DNA from: a virus
Virus record (IMG/VR): IMGVR_UViG_3300027833_000001
Location: 1-64,000 of that record
Length of the DNA: 64,000 bases
Strand: one strand, 5' to 3'
Part shown: positions 33,870 through 41,732 of the stretch, one piece after another
Position numbering within the stretch: position 1 is the stretch's first letter
Layout: each line of letters begins with the position of its first letter
Notes under the pieces: generated by a model
The model's input: the letters and a program-made list of their open reading frames with translations, nothing else
What the model was told of the DNA's origin: nothing
Database searches by the model: none
Translations under genes and position numbers: made by a program

Positions 33870-34702
33870 GCGAAGTATGGTTTGATGTAGAAGACGATGA
33901 GCCACGCTACTATAAGACGATGGTAGTCAGCGGTGGCTTTGATCCTCTTCATAGTGGACACATAGACTATCTAGAGTCAGCATCAAGTCATGGAGACGAA
34001 TTGGTAGTTCTCCTCAACTCAGACGAATGGCTCATACGGAAGAAGGGCACAGCATTCATGCCATTCGCAGAACGCAAAGCGATCCTAGAAAGCCTCGCTT
34101 GCAACCCTCGCGTATTCGCACATGACGATAGTGACGGTTCAGCAAGGAAAGGGCTAGAGAATCTGGTGAGCGACAAGCGATGGTCAGATATTATCACATT
34201 CTGCAATGGTGGTGACAGGACAGTAGACAATATACCAGAAGGAAACATCGTAGGTATAGAGTATCTGTTCAACGTAGGTGGAGAGAAAACGGAAAGTTCG
34301 TCAGGAATTCTCAGCAAATACCTCAATAATACAGCAAGTCTCGTCACGGTAAAGCGCACCTGGGGTCATTACTCAGTGCTATGGGAAGACGATAGCGTCA
34401 AGGTAAAGGAACTGGTGATCAAGCCCAACAGTGGAATCAGTATGCAACGCCATAGAAAACGCTCAGAGCAGTGGTTTATCAGTAAGGGAACAGCTAAAGT
34501 CAAAATGGGATTGCCCACGAATCCCGAATATCGCCAAACAATAGAACTCAAAGAAGCGCAATTCTTTCAGGTACGAGTAGGCTCATGGCATCAATTATAC
34601 AACGAATCGAGTACAGATGTCCATGTGATAGAGATCCAATACGGTGAGGACACCAGAGAGGATGACATCGAAAGACATTCATTTTACGGAGAAGAGCCAT
34701 GA
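33866..34702 (+). CDS. Cytidylyltransferase-cupin fusion (RfaE-like + mannose-6-P isomerase-like)
   Basis: 278 aa. Residues ~15-150 form an RfaE/TagD-type nucleotidyltransferase: GGFDPLHSGH at 23-32 contains HSGH. Residues ~160-275 form a type II mannose-6-phosphate-isomerase cupin (TWGHYSVLWED, KPNSGISMQRHRKRSEQW with the metal His/Glu set). In bacteria the cupin domain is usually fused to a GDP-mannose pyrophosphorylase (ManC), not to this enzyme. A role in sugar-nucleotide synthesis is likely; the sugar is unknown. Confidence 0.75.
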   Translation: MSEVWFDVEDDEPRYYKTMVVSGGFDPLHSGHIDYLESASSHGDELVVLLNSDEWLIRKKGTAFMPFAERKAILESLACNPRVFAHDDSDGSARKGLENLVSDKRWSDIITFCNGGDRTVDNIPEGNIVGIEYLFNVGGEKTESSSGILSKYLNNTASLVTVKRTWGHYSVLWEDDSVKVKELVIKPNSGISMQRHRKRSEQWFISKGTAKVKMGLPTNPEYRQTIELKEAQFFQVRVGSWHQLYNESSTDVHVIEIQYGEDTREDDIERHSFYGEEP

Positions 34703-34902
34703 ACAGAAGAAGGATGATTCGCAAGCAAAACGAAGAAAAAGAGCAGTGGTATTACATGATGTTCCAAGAGAACTGTAAGGAGAGGGAAGACAATCAAGAA
34801 GATATCTACACCTTCCAAGAGTATCTCACTCGGTGCGCTAGTTTTCTAAACGAGGAATGGGAGGAATATTGTGAAAAGAATAACACGCGGAGACTATCAT
34901 AG
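34699..34902 (+). CDS. Small charged hypothetical protein
   Basis: 67 aa, Arg/Lys/Glu-rich, helical, with aromatic residues (WYYMMFQ, FQEYLTRCASFL). ATGA overlap with the fusion gene, 32-base overlap with the next. No function recognised. Confidence 0.5.
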   Translation: MNRRRMIRKQNEEKEQWYYMMFQENCKEREDNQEDIYTFQEYLTRCASFLNEEWEEYCEKNNTRRLS

Positions 34903-35293
34903 ACACATATGGTGGTTGGAAGAGAACAATAAAGAACTTATATCGTGGGAACAGTATAAGCATATGAAACAAAAAGGACTACCTATGGGTGATGATACAG
35001 ATAAGACAGTAAAGATACTCGCATACAGTATAACATTGATAGTAGTATTCAGTATTCTATTGCTATACTTCATAGTAACAAAAGATAACAACATCCCTGG
35101 ATATATGGGTACACCTATGAGTGAAGACCTTTATAGGGATCATCCTGCTGACCGAGTTAAACCATCTCCGATACCAGTAAGACCATCCACAGAGCAGATG
35201 GACCGTACGTTGGAGAGATGTTTTCGTAGGGGAACTGATAGTTGTATACTTGAATTAGATTCCAGTGCCTCCATGAGAAAGCACCTAGTATAA
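34871..35293 (+). CDS. Single-pass membrane protein, GTG start
   Basis: 140 aa from GTG 34871, preceded by GGGAGGAAT as an excellent RBS. Cytoplasmic basic N-terminus, membrane segment at ~49-69 (ILAYSITLIVVFSILLLYFIV) and a polar C-terminal domain with two cysteines. Function unknown. Confidence 0.55.
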   Translation: MKRITRGDYHRHIWWLEENNKELISWEQYKHMKQKGLPMGDDTDKTVKILAYSITLIVVFSILLLYFIVTKDNNIPGYMGTPMSEDLYRDHPADRVKPSPIPVRPSTEQMDRTLERCFRRGTDSCILELDSSASMRKHLV

Positions 35294-35456
35294 ATGTGAG
35301 CGTCGGCTCCGTTTCCAGAAAGGTCCCGGAGATTTTACCTAGACAGCTACGGGGATCCGAGCATCCATAGCCTCCAAAACAGCTAGTATAACACAGGTAG
35401 CGCCAGAAGTCAAGGGGTCCGTGCAAAATAAACATGAAATAAAGTGAAGAAAAGGG
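35294..35456 (+). other. Unexplained GC-richer intergenic region
   Basis: About 160 bases without a convincing ORF on the plus strand. CTCCG (35307-35311) can pair with CGGAG (35327-35331), followed by ATTTT, a weak terminator for the upstream operon. The rest (ACAGCTACGGGGATCCGAGCATCC and following) is noticeably richer in G+C than its surroundings and may be an RNA or a degraded gene. A 92-codon minus-strand frame there looks non-coding. Confidence 0.4.
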
Positions 35457-35484
35457 TTGACATTCCCTCCTAGCCGTGTATAAT
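35457..35484 (+). promoter_or_regulatory. Consensus sigma-70 promoter
   Basis: TTGACA (35457-35462), 16-bp spacer, TATAAT (35479-35484), preceded by AAAAGGG. Only a tiny reading frame lies between it and the next promoter, 86 bases on, so the two may be tandem promoters for the gene at 35632. Confidence 0.8.
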
Positions 35485-35569
35485 AGGGTGTGTAGCCCTT
35501 AAAGAATAGAACAACACTATATGGTTATACATTGTTTATACTGTTATAACAAATAAGTCTAAAAAAGAC

Positions 35570-35598
35570 TTGACATTCCCTTGGAAGTGTACTATAAT
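35570..35598 (+). promoter_or_regulatory. Consensus sigma-70 promoter
   Basis: TTGACA (35570-35575), 17-bp spacer, TATAAT (35593-35598), then AGTCTTGTAACAATGAGAGAAG. A 6-bp inverted repeat AAGTCT/AGACTT (35555-35571) overlaps the -35 and could be an operator or the hairpin of a terminator for the upstream transcript. Confidence 0.85.
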
Positions 35599-35631
35599 AG
35601 TCTTGTAACAATGAGAGAAGAGAGAGAAATT

Positions 35632-35961
35632 ATGCAAAAAGAACTTGAAATGTTGAAAGAGAAGATCGTCCAAGACTATGCCAACTGGAACGCAAGGACT
35701 CCATATGGTGATGAAGACACCAAGGCTGAGCGAGTCGCAGAGTTTGCCGAGAAGATCCGCATAGAAGAGGGTCGTAAGTATATGAAGGTGATCACTGGTG
35801 GATCTGTCTGGGGTTTCGTAATGAAAGAAGCAGACAAGATGTTCCAACAGGGTGACATCCTTAAAGCCGCTGGTTGGGCTGCTCCTGCGCGAAACAAGCC
35901 ACGTGGAAACGTCTATACAGACTTCACATGGGTAAGATGGACTGGTCCAGAATATCTTTAA
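35632..35961 (+). CDS. Hypothetical early protein
   Basis: 109 aa from ATG 35632 (GAGAGAGAAATT upstream; ATG 35611 is an alternative giving a slightly longer N-terminus). N-terminal helix with charged residues, then GGSVWGFVMKEAD and a C-terminal aromatic segment (FTWVRWTGPEYL). Isolated behind strong promoters, so an early host-directed role is plausible. No motif recognised. Confidence 0.6.
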   Translation: MQKELEMLKEKIVQDYANWNARTPYGDEDTKAERVAEFAEKIRIEEGRKYMKVITGGSVWGFVMKEADKMFQQGDILKAAGWAAPARNKPRGNVYTDFTWVRWTGPEYL

Positions 35962-35979
35962 TTAAATCGTAATAAAGGG

Positions 35980-36008
35980 TTGACAAATGGTCGATCCTTT
36001 GTTATAAT
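35980..36008 (+). promoter_or_regulatory. Consensus sigma-70 promoter
   Basis: TTGACA (35980-35985), 17-bp spacer, TATAAT (36003-36008), then AGTCTTGTAACAAATTGAGAGAG, nearly identical to the leader of the promoter 410 bases upstream. Confidence 0.85.
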
Positions 36009-36040
36009 AGTCTTGTAACAAATTGAGAGAGAATCTATTT

Positions 36041-36394
36041 ATGGCATATGTATCACAAGAAATGAAGAAGTCCCTAGCACCTACCATCAAGGCTATCCTA
36101 AAGAAGTATAAGATGAAGGGTAGCATCTCAGTCCAGAATCATAGCACCCTCGTGGTGAATCTTAAAGAAGGTGCCATCGACTTCAAGGCACAAAACACCC
36201 ATTACCAAGTCAATGAGTACCATATAGAGTCTCAGTGGACTGGTGTTGCCAAGACATTTCTATTAGAGTTGTTAGATGCCATGAAGGGTCCAACATACTT
36301 TAACAATGATGACGCTATGACGGACTACTTCCATAGGAGTCACTACACTAGCATTAACGTAGGTAAATGGAACAAGGAGTATGCCCTTGTATAA
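36041..36394 (+). CDS. Conserved hypothetical phage protein
   Basis: 117 aa from ATG 36041. N-terminal helix (SQEMKKSLAPTIKAILKKYKMKG) followed by strands (SISVQNHSTLVVNLKEG). The pattern is seen in small proteins of T4-like and other phages without known function. Single early gene behind a consensus promoter; overlaps the next gene by 14 bases. Confidence 0.6.
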   Translation: MAYVSQEMKKSLAPTIKAILKKYKMKGSISVQNHSTLVVNLKEGAIDFKAQNTHYQVNEYHIESQWTGVAKTFLLELLDAMKGPTYFNNDDAMTDYFHRSHYTSINVGKWNKEYALV

Positions 36395-36590
36395 AGTAAA
36401 CAATGAGATCGCACGGATCTTTAACCGTGCAGTAACGTCAGAAGAGAATCAGGATACGAATGGTATCAATTGGAACTTTGTCCAAGCTGATTTCTATATA
36501 GATGCACCACTGCTAGACCTAGAGTTAGACAAAGCGTGGGACTTCCTAGTCTCCCAGTTTAACATGGCACCGCGAGATCGTCTAGGCTAA
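36381..36590 (+). CDS. Small hypothetical protein
   Basis: 69 aa, acidic, aromatic-rich (NGINWNFVQADFYIDAP). Co-transcribed with the preceding gene. AAGGAG lies upstream of the ATG. No function recognised. Confidence 0.5.
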   Translation: MPLYKVNNEIARIFNRAVTSEENQDTNGINWNFVQADFYIDAPLLDLELDKAWDFLVSQFNMAPRDRLG

Positions 36591-36724
36591 CCAAGCAGGG
36601 TGATCCGGGGTATGGGATTGGATTCCAACCGTATGGTCTTACAGGGGCATATGCATCGACCAGTGTTTTGACTGGTTAATGGTGGAGAAATTTGCCCAGA
36701 ATTTTTTTTGTGGAGAGAGAACCG
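36591..36724 (+). other. Structured intergenic leader
   Basis: 134 bases with a perfect hairpin ACCAGT (36659-36664) / ACTGGT (36671-36676) and a T8 run at 36702-36709 too far from it for a classic terminator. TTGG/CCAA near 36620 may form a second small stem. The RBS GGAGAGAG lies at 36712-36719 before ATG 36725. It may be a regulatory leader or a small RNA. Confidence 0.35.
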
Positions 36725-37825
36725 ATGAAGAAGAACAAGGCTTTAGTAAACGTACACGCACTAGGTGATACAAAACAGTTCACCCCTAAAGATGTGGAAA
36801 CGTATAACCAAACGTGGGATACACAGCGAGAACTACGACCCGAGATATTCGGTGATGAGTGCGTTGGTGGTCTTCGATGGAGTACCACTCTACTGATCCC
36901 TATGGATAAGATTAACCCTAGAATTGATACTGTAGATAAGATACAGGGTGCAGTTCGATCAGGGTTAAATCCAGCTTCACTTGCTATCACTGCATCTATT
37001 GTACAGGGTGGATGGGATCTCCGTGAGTTAGCTATATGTGTTCAGAGAGATACTACTGATAGTCCATATGATTTTATTATAAGAGAAGGGTGTACACGAT
37101 ATCTTTCACTTGCTGGACTTGAGTTTAAGAATGTTATATGTGAAGTCTATGATCATGTCAATCCAGCAATTAATCCCGATTACTTCTCCGTCTATATGAA
37201 TTACTATGGGCAGCCACGTGGGAAGCAACAAGCGGCTGATTTACAATTGTTCATATCTTCAGAGATTACCTCGCAAGGTTATGATCTGAAGTCAATGTCG
37301 CATAAAGAGATTATGGATGTTACAGATGGAATCTTCACCCTTCTCAATCAAGACGTTACTCGGAAAGTAAAGAATGAACTTCGATATGATCTGATGACTG
37401 GTGCGGGGATTCGTCCATACGAGACTTTGGATAAGAAAGGATGTGATGCGCGATTAGAACCATTGAATAAAGAGGATGATAATTATGTGTATATATCCAT
37501 GGGATCTGATCCCGACAACCTCAGATTCTTGACTCGATACGTAAGAAATGAGCCAGAGTCTGAGAAGCATAAGATGCTCCGCTTTGTACCTTTTAAAGGA
37601 AAACTCTCTGTCGAGAAGTCTGAGGATGATTACTATGATCTAGCGGATGCTGGCGCAACTATGGTTGCTACGCTTCGCGCTATTGTGAACATTGCAAGTA
37701 GAATAGATGATACGACTGGTATCTTCCCGCAACTACCCTCTTTATGGGATAAGTACGAAAAGGGTAAGTTGATTACGATTGCACCAGATACCAACCTAAA
37801 AGAAATGGTTGACTCTCGTGGTTAA
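36725..37825 (+). CDS. ParB/sulfiredoxin-fold-like protein
   Basis: 366 aa from ATG 36725 (GGAGAGAG RBS; the frame opens upstream at 36692). The middle (GLNPASLAITASIVQGGW, then FIIREGCTRYLSLAGLEFKNV near 120-140) resembles ParB N-terminal domains, where a basic motif after DG/EG binds nucleotide (compare DGHRRL). It might bind or cut DNA, or use the fold for nucleotide hydrolysis. The C-terminal 150 residues have no clear match. Confidence 0.45.
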   Translation: MKKNKALVNVHALGDTKQFTPKDVETYNQTWDTQRELRPEIFGDECVGGLRWSTTLLIPMDKINPRIDTVDKIQGAVRSGLNPASLAITASIVQGGWDLRELAICVQRDTTDSPYDFIIREGCTRYLSLAGLEFKNVICEVYDHVNPAINPDYFSVYMNYYGQPRGKQQAADLQLFISSEITSQGYDLKSMSHKEIMDVTDGIFTLLNQDVTRKVKNELRYDLMTGAGIRPYETLDKKGCDARLEPLNKEDDNYVYISMGSDPDNLRFLTRYVRNEPESEKHKMLRFVPFKGKLSVEKSEDDYYDLADAGATMVATLRAIVNIASRIDDTTGIFPQLPSLWDKYEKGKLITIAPDTNLKEMVDSRG

Positions 37826-37844
37826 GTATGATACGATACTGAGT

Positions 37845-38432
37845 ATGACTGCCCATTGGGACTTCGATGAATTTGTAGAGATGTTACCTCAAGAAGGTAA
37901 TCTATTAGAGATTGGAAGTTTCGTGGGTAAGTCCACAGTATGTTGGGCTAAGACTTTTGAGAAGTATCAGAAGAATTGGTCCATTCATACTGTCGATGCT
38001 TTTGCTGGAATTATGTCGCCTGCTTTTTATATGCCACGAAAGGGTGGCGATCTGTACGATATGACACCATCTGAAAAGAAAGGTTTCTTAGAGTTGATGG
38101 AACCATTTAATATGGATTCTAAGAAGCAGATGGCAATGTTCCTAGAGAACATAGAAGGATGGGATAATATCACTTGGGAAAAAAGATGGCTTGGTCATAC
38201 GAAACAATATGTGCCACCAGTAAAACCCACAGCAATGTTCTATGATGGTGATCACGGTTACAGAGGTATGAAAGCATTGTTTGATTCTCTAGGGGATACA
38301 CCATACATCTTTGTTGACGATTGCACACCACAGTTTCCGCAGTCCATTCAAGTGTTAGAAGAATTGAATAGACCTTATAGTATAAACGAATATGGCATAG
38401 GAGTGATCCATGAAGAATTCTTTACCAACTGA
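37845..38432 (+). CDS. Class I SAM-dependent methyltransferase
   Basis: 195 aa from ATG 37845 (a TTG at 37809 would overlap the previous gene). LEIGSFVGKST at 21-31 is the motif I glycine loop for SAM. TVDAFAG near 59-65 holds the acidic residue at the end of strand 2, and FYDGDHGYRG near 144 resembles the post-IV motif of Methyltransf_24-type enzymes, often acting on small molecules or sugars. Substrate unknown. Confidence 0.7.
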   Translation: MTAHWDFDEFVEMLPQEGNLLEIGSFVGKSTVCWAKTFEKYQKNWSIHTVDAFAGIMSPAFYMPRKGGDLYDMTPSEKKGFLELMEPFNMDSKKQMAMFLENIEGWDNITWEKRWLGHTKQYVPPVKPTAMFYDGDHGYRGMKALFDSLGDTPYIFVDDCTPQFPQSIQVLEELNRPYSINEYGIGVIHEEFFTN

Positions 38433-38925
38433 TTGTATGGCACCCGATGTGGTGTCAATGAAGGAAGAATATATTGAAGAGTTACAATTAAAACTTGTTG
38501 CGGCGCGCCAAGATGTAACTCTTGCTAAGATGGGTGACATCCTGAAGAAACATAATCCCAGTGAACCAGAATTGTTTATTGATTTCTCTTGCCCTGGCAA
38601 ATTAATTGGCGTCTACATTATAGGGCATATGGATGGAAGCATAGCAGATATTGGACAGGGTAGAATCATGAGCCGTGTTTCGTTGAAGCGCCAGTTTCTA
38701 ATGCAGAAGCAACGTAAGCTAGATAAAACAAAAGACTATCGAGTAGCGGAACAGATTGTCAATTACGACCCTGACCCAGAACAGTGGTGGGTACAGTACA
38801 TTCCATTCTATGGTCTTACTGCTAAAGATGAAGCAAGAGCATATGAAGAGAGAATTCACCAGAGATATATTGTAGAAGATAACGCACCAATGTTTGCGTC
38901 ACTACATATGGTAGGTGTTGGATGA
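38410..38925 (+). CDS. Hypothetical protein
   Basis: 171 aa. N-terminal helical region, then KLIGVYIIGHMDGSIADIG near 64-82, vaguely like the GIY strand of GIY-YIG nucleases but without the YIG partner, so not assigned. C-terminal part is charged and helical (DEARAYEERIHQRYI). Overlaps the methyltransferase gene by 23 bases and the next frame slightly. Confidence 0.5.
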   Translation: MKNSLPTDCMAPDVVSMKEEYIEELQLKLVAARQDVTLAKMGDILKKHNPSEPELFIDFSCPGKLIGVYIIGHMDGSIADIGQGRIMSRVSLKRQFLMQKQRKLDKTKDYRVAEQIVNYDPDPEQWWVQYIPFYGLTAKDEARAYEERIHQRYIVEDNAPMFASLHMVGVG

Positions 38926-38996
38926 TATCAGCTAAAGTAATGAGACAGTTAGGTGCTACCCATGCAGGTCACCTATCATTTAAGAGGAGAGAGAAT

Positions 38997-40118
38997 ATGA
39001 TATTTAAATTACCCACGTTATACAAGAGAGATTCAAAAGGCAAGATACGTGAATTAACAATTGAGTGGCAATCCGACGAGCCTGCTACTAGGTCCATTGC
39101 TGGAATAAAAGATGGCAAACTTGTTATGTCTGGTTGGAATAAATCAGAAGCAAAGAATGAGGGTAGAGCCAATGCAACTACCGCTGTCGAACAAGCAGAG
39201 AAAGAAGCTAAGGCTGATTGGGATAAGAAAGTTGAGAAAGAGTACTTTGAAGATATTACTCAAATTGATTCCTATGATAAGTTCAAACCACAACTAGCAA
39301 ATGACTATACAAAGAAGCCACAGTCTAGTGGCATTAGTCAACCTAAGTTAGATGGTATCAGATGTATTGCGAGAAAAGATGGACTCTATACAAGACAGGG
39401 TAAAGACATTACCACTTGTGATCATATCTTCAATGCACTGAAGCCTTTCTTTGAGTTACACCCAGATGCAATTCTAGATGGTGAATTATACAATCACGAA
39501 CTAAAAGATGACTTCAACAAAATTACAAGTCTAGTTCGTAAAGTAAAACCTACAAAGGGTGAGGAGCTTGAATGTGCTTTACTTGTTGAGTATCATGTAT
39601 ATGATATGTCTGGCACTTCACTGTATTGGAAAGAACTGGCATTCTGGGATAGAATCACAATCATCAAAGCGATGGCATGGGGCTTAGTTTGGAAGCACCC
39701 TGTTGTAGTTGTTGATACTCAAAAATGTGACAACCAAGAAGAACTTGATGCTTTGTATTCTAAGTACACCGAACAAGGTTACGAAGGACAAATGGTCCGT
39801 AATGATTCTTTATATGAAAACAAAAGAAGTCACAACCTTCTCAAGCGAAAAGAGTTTATTACTGAAGAGTTCGATGTAGTAGAAGTATTAGAAGGATCTG
39901 GAAACTGGGCAGGATATGCCAAACACTTTCAACTAGAGTTGGGTGATGGTAGAACTTTCCATAGTGGTGTTAGAGGCAACCAAGCAATCTTAAAGGAATT
40001 GCTCAATCAGCCTGTCAAACCAAATTGGGTTACTGTTAGATACTTTGAGAAAACTCCTGATGGAGTTCCAAGGTTCCCTGTCGTTATAGATTGGGGAACT
40101 GGTAACAGAGTAGACTAA
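38997..40118 (+). CDS. ATP-dependent DNA ligase
   Basis: 373 aa from ATG 38997, chosen because AGAGGAGAGAG precedes it. It seals nicks between Okazaki fragments. K117-L-D-G (117-120) is the adenylated lysine motif I, DGELYNH (161-167) motif III, EGQMVR (263-268) motif IV, LLKRK (281-285) motif V; the OB domain follows. The N-terminal ~80 residues (SGWNKSEAKNEGRANATTAVEQA) look like a WGR-type nucleic-acid-binding domain, unlike T4 ligase. A CTAAATAAT late-like box lies at its 3' end. Confidence 0.88.
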   Translation: MIFKLPTLYKRDSKGKIRELTIEWQSDEPATRSIAGIKDGKLVMSGWNKSEAKNEGRANATTAVEQAEKEAKADWDKKVEKEYFEDITQIDSYDKFKPQLANDYTKKPQSSGISQPKLDGIRCIARKDGLYTRQGKDITTCDHIFNALKPFFELHPDAILDGELYNHELKDDFNKITSLVRKVKPTKGEELECALLVEYHVYDMSGTSLYWKELAFWDRITIIKAMAWGLVWKHPVVVVDTQKCDNQEELDALYSKYTEQGYEGQMVRNDSLYENKRSHNLLKRKEFITEEFDVVEVLEGSGNWAGYAKHFQLELGDGRTFHSGVRGNQAILKELLNQPVKPNWVTVRYFEKTPDGVPRFPVVIDWGTGNRVD

Positions 40119-40145
40119 ATAATACCACATAGCAAGGAGAATACA

Positions 40146-40478
40146 ATGAAGCAAACAACACTAAAAGAACTAGGTGAAGTTGTTAAGAACAATCGTACCT
40201 ATGTCGTTAAAGATGATGAGTCTATGGAGACTATGGTCGTAAGCACCACCAGACTCTTCCCTGGCAAAGAGACAACTGGGCATAAACATGATGACCAAGA
40301 AGAGGTGTACGTCTTTGTAGAGGGTTCTGGTAAGATAATTATAGATGATGTCGAACATGATGTCCGGATGGGCAATGTTGTGATGATCGCTAAGGGTGAA
40401 CACCACAAGGTAATCAACGACTCCGACAACGATGAGATGTTCTTTTTCTGTGTTTTCCCTGGTAAGCGAGAAAATTAA
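40146..40478 (+). CDS. Cupin-domain protein
   Basis: 110 aa, single cupin fold. GHKHDDQEEVYVFVEGSG near 46-63 is cupin motif 1 (two His, one Glu as metal ligands) and GEHHKVIND near 83-91 is motif 2 with the third His. It may be a small-molecule isomerase or dioxygenase, or a sugar-binding protein. AAGGAGAAT RBS. Compare the cupin half of the fusion at 33866. Confidence 0.8.
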   Translation: MKQTTLKELGEVVKNNRTYVVKDDESMETMVVSTTRLFPGKETTGHKHDDQEEVYVFVEGSGKIIIDDVEHDVRMGNVVMIAKGEHHKVINDSDNDEMFFFCVFPGKREN

Positions 40479-40532
40479 TTTAATTTATTTTTAAAGTCGT
40501 TTAATATCAGTAACTTACAGACGTAAATAAAC

Positions 40533-40561
40533 TTGACATTTGGTCTGATATATCGTATAAT
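40533..40561 (+). promoter_or_regulatory. Consensus sigma-70 promoter
   Basis: TTGACA (40533-40538), 17-bp spacer, TATAAT (40556-40561). The post -35 bases TTTGGTC are the same as at the promoter at 26698. The leader ends in ATTGAGAGAGGA before ATG 40596. Confidence 0.85.
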
Positions 40562-40595
40562 ATGTATATATTGAATGATTGAGAGAGGATATAAT

Positions 40596-40859
40596 ATGAG
40601 TTCATTTGTTGAAGAGTCTGTTGTTTGGTGCATTGAGATACCATCTATCACTGAGTATACTGGTGGAATTCCTGCTGGTTATGATCTCGTTGAGTACGAA
40701 GCTGGTACTGACCCATATCAAGAAGGAATGGTGTTGTACGGTTTTGATGAAGTTGGTATGTTTGAGTTCAACTGTCCCCAACACGCCTTTGTAAACGGTA
40801 CTTTGGCTGAACTAGTTCTTGACCGCAGTAAGCCTGCTAAGATTGTAAAAGTTCAATGA
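40596..40859 (+). CDS. Small acidic hypothetical protein
   Basis: 87 aa from ATG 40596 (GAGAGAGGATAT RBS). Acidic, aromatic, beta-rich (EESVVWCIEIPSITEYTGGIP). First gene of an operon including a metallopeptidase and an exported protein. ATGA overlap with the next gene. No function recognised. Confidence 0.55.
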   Translation: MSSFVEESVVWCIEIPSITEYTGGIPAGYDLVEYEAGTDPYQEGMVLYGFDEVGMFEFNCPQHAFVNGTLAELVLDRSKPAKIVKVQ

Positions 40860-41320
40860 AACTTTCCTCTCGAGGAGGTACAAAGTTTCAACGCCATGTG
40901 GTCGATGTTGCTGGTGTCTTTATGTGCAAGCAACTCGGTCTCACTCGCTACCCTTCATTGGAAGTTGTAGTGAAGATAAAGAAAGTCGATGACGGCTTTA
41001 ACGGATATTGTTATCCGACTGAATACGGTGATATCATTAGTAAGCCTAGAGATATCACAGTCGAGGTATCCAAATCTTTGGACCTCTATAGTTTCATTAG
41101 AACCATCTGTCACGAATTTGTCCACGTGAAGCAGTATGTGAAGGGCGAGATTCGGGAAGATTTAATAAACGGTTCTTCTATGTGGAAGAAAGGTCGAGTG
41201 CCACAAGGAACTCCTTACTTGGAGCAACCTTGGGAGAAAGAAGCATTTAGACTTGAGAATCAATATGCATTGGATGTTATTATCAATGTAGAAATCGCAA
41301 TGAATGGAGAAACATTATGA
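40856..41320 (+). CDS. SprT-like zinc metallopeptidase-like protein
   Basis: 154 aa. H86-E-F-V-H90 is the HExxH zinc motif, and EKEAFRLE near 127-134 provides the third glutamate ligand downstream, as in SprT/ImmA-type metallopeptidases. No signal peptide, so cytoplasmic. It might cleave host or phage proteins, or repressors. ATGA overlaps on both sides. Confidence 0.72.
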   Translation: MKLSSRGGTKFQRHVVDVAGVFMCKQLGLTRYPSLEVVVKIKKVDDGFNGYCYPTEYGDIISKPRDITVEVSKSLDLYSFIRTICHEFVHVKQYVKGEIREDLINGSSMWKKGRVPQGTPYLEQPWEKEAFRLENQYALDVIINVEIAMNGETL

Positions 41321-41511
41321 TACGATTACTTACTGGCTTATTTTTAATACTTGGTGCTGTTGGTCGTGATGACGCATGGCTTGCTTGTCACGCCGCGGCT
41401 GACTGTTTAGCTGGTCCCGCTCCGACTATTACTAGTCTTTTAACATACTCTTCTATTGGTCTTGCTCTATGTATGTGGGCAGCCGTTGACTTGAATAAGC
41501 AGTATTCATAA
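41317..41511 (+). CDS. Small membrane protein with two hydrophobic segments
   Basis: 64 aa. Hydrophobic N-terminus (RLLTGLFLILGAVG) and C-terminal segment (LLTYSSIGLALCMWAAVDL), with two Cys between (ACHAAADC). Could be a two-pass membrane protein or an exported peptide. ATGA overlap with the metallopeptidase. Confidence 0.5.
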   Translation: MIRLLTGLFLILGAVGRDDAWLACHAAADCLAGPAPTITSLLTYSSIGLALCMWAAVDLNKQYS

Positions 41512-41732
41512 TGTTGGTGAATAGATTATTTGCTTTGCGAGTTATCTCTTGTGATGACCCTAACAAATGGTATGCAGATAAAGTAGGACAAATAGTTCCT
41601 TACATAGCAGACCAATCTGAGTCTGAGTGGAAAAGTTTACAAGATGATGGTGTTGCACCAGGACATCGATTTACAAATTTCATCACAAAGAAAGATGCCG
41701 TTCTGGAGGAACTGTACGATGTATTTGACTAA
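41511..41732 (+). CDS. Small hypothetical protein
   Basis: 73 aa, acidic, with a helix-strand pattern (RLFALRVISCDDPNKWYADKVGQIV). Stop overlaps the start of the next gene by 14 bases. No function recognised. Confidence 0.5.
   Translation: MLVNRLFALRVISCDDPNKWYADKVGQIVPYIADQSESEWKSLQDDGVAPGHRFTNFITKKDAVLEELYDVFD

Noticed and set aside
35157-35435. 92-codon minus-strand ORF in the GC-richer intergenic region
   Set aside because: No RBS, overlaps a coding 3' end and lacks any coherent composition.
36601-36640. T-arm-like sequence (ATTGGATTCCAACC) suggesting a tRNA
   Set aside because: No acceptor stem, anticodon arm or D-arm can be fitted around it; no tRNA was found anywhere in the window.
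38410-38925. GIY-YIG nuclease call from the GVYIIG stretch
   Set aside because: The YIG partner strand and catalytic Arg/Glu are missing, so only a hypothetical protein is reported.
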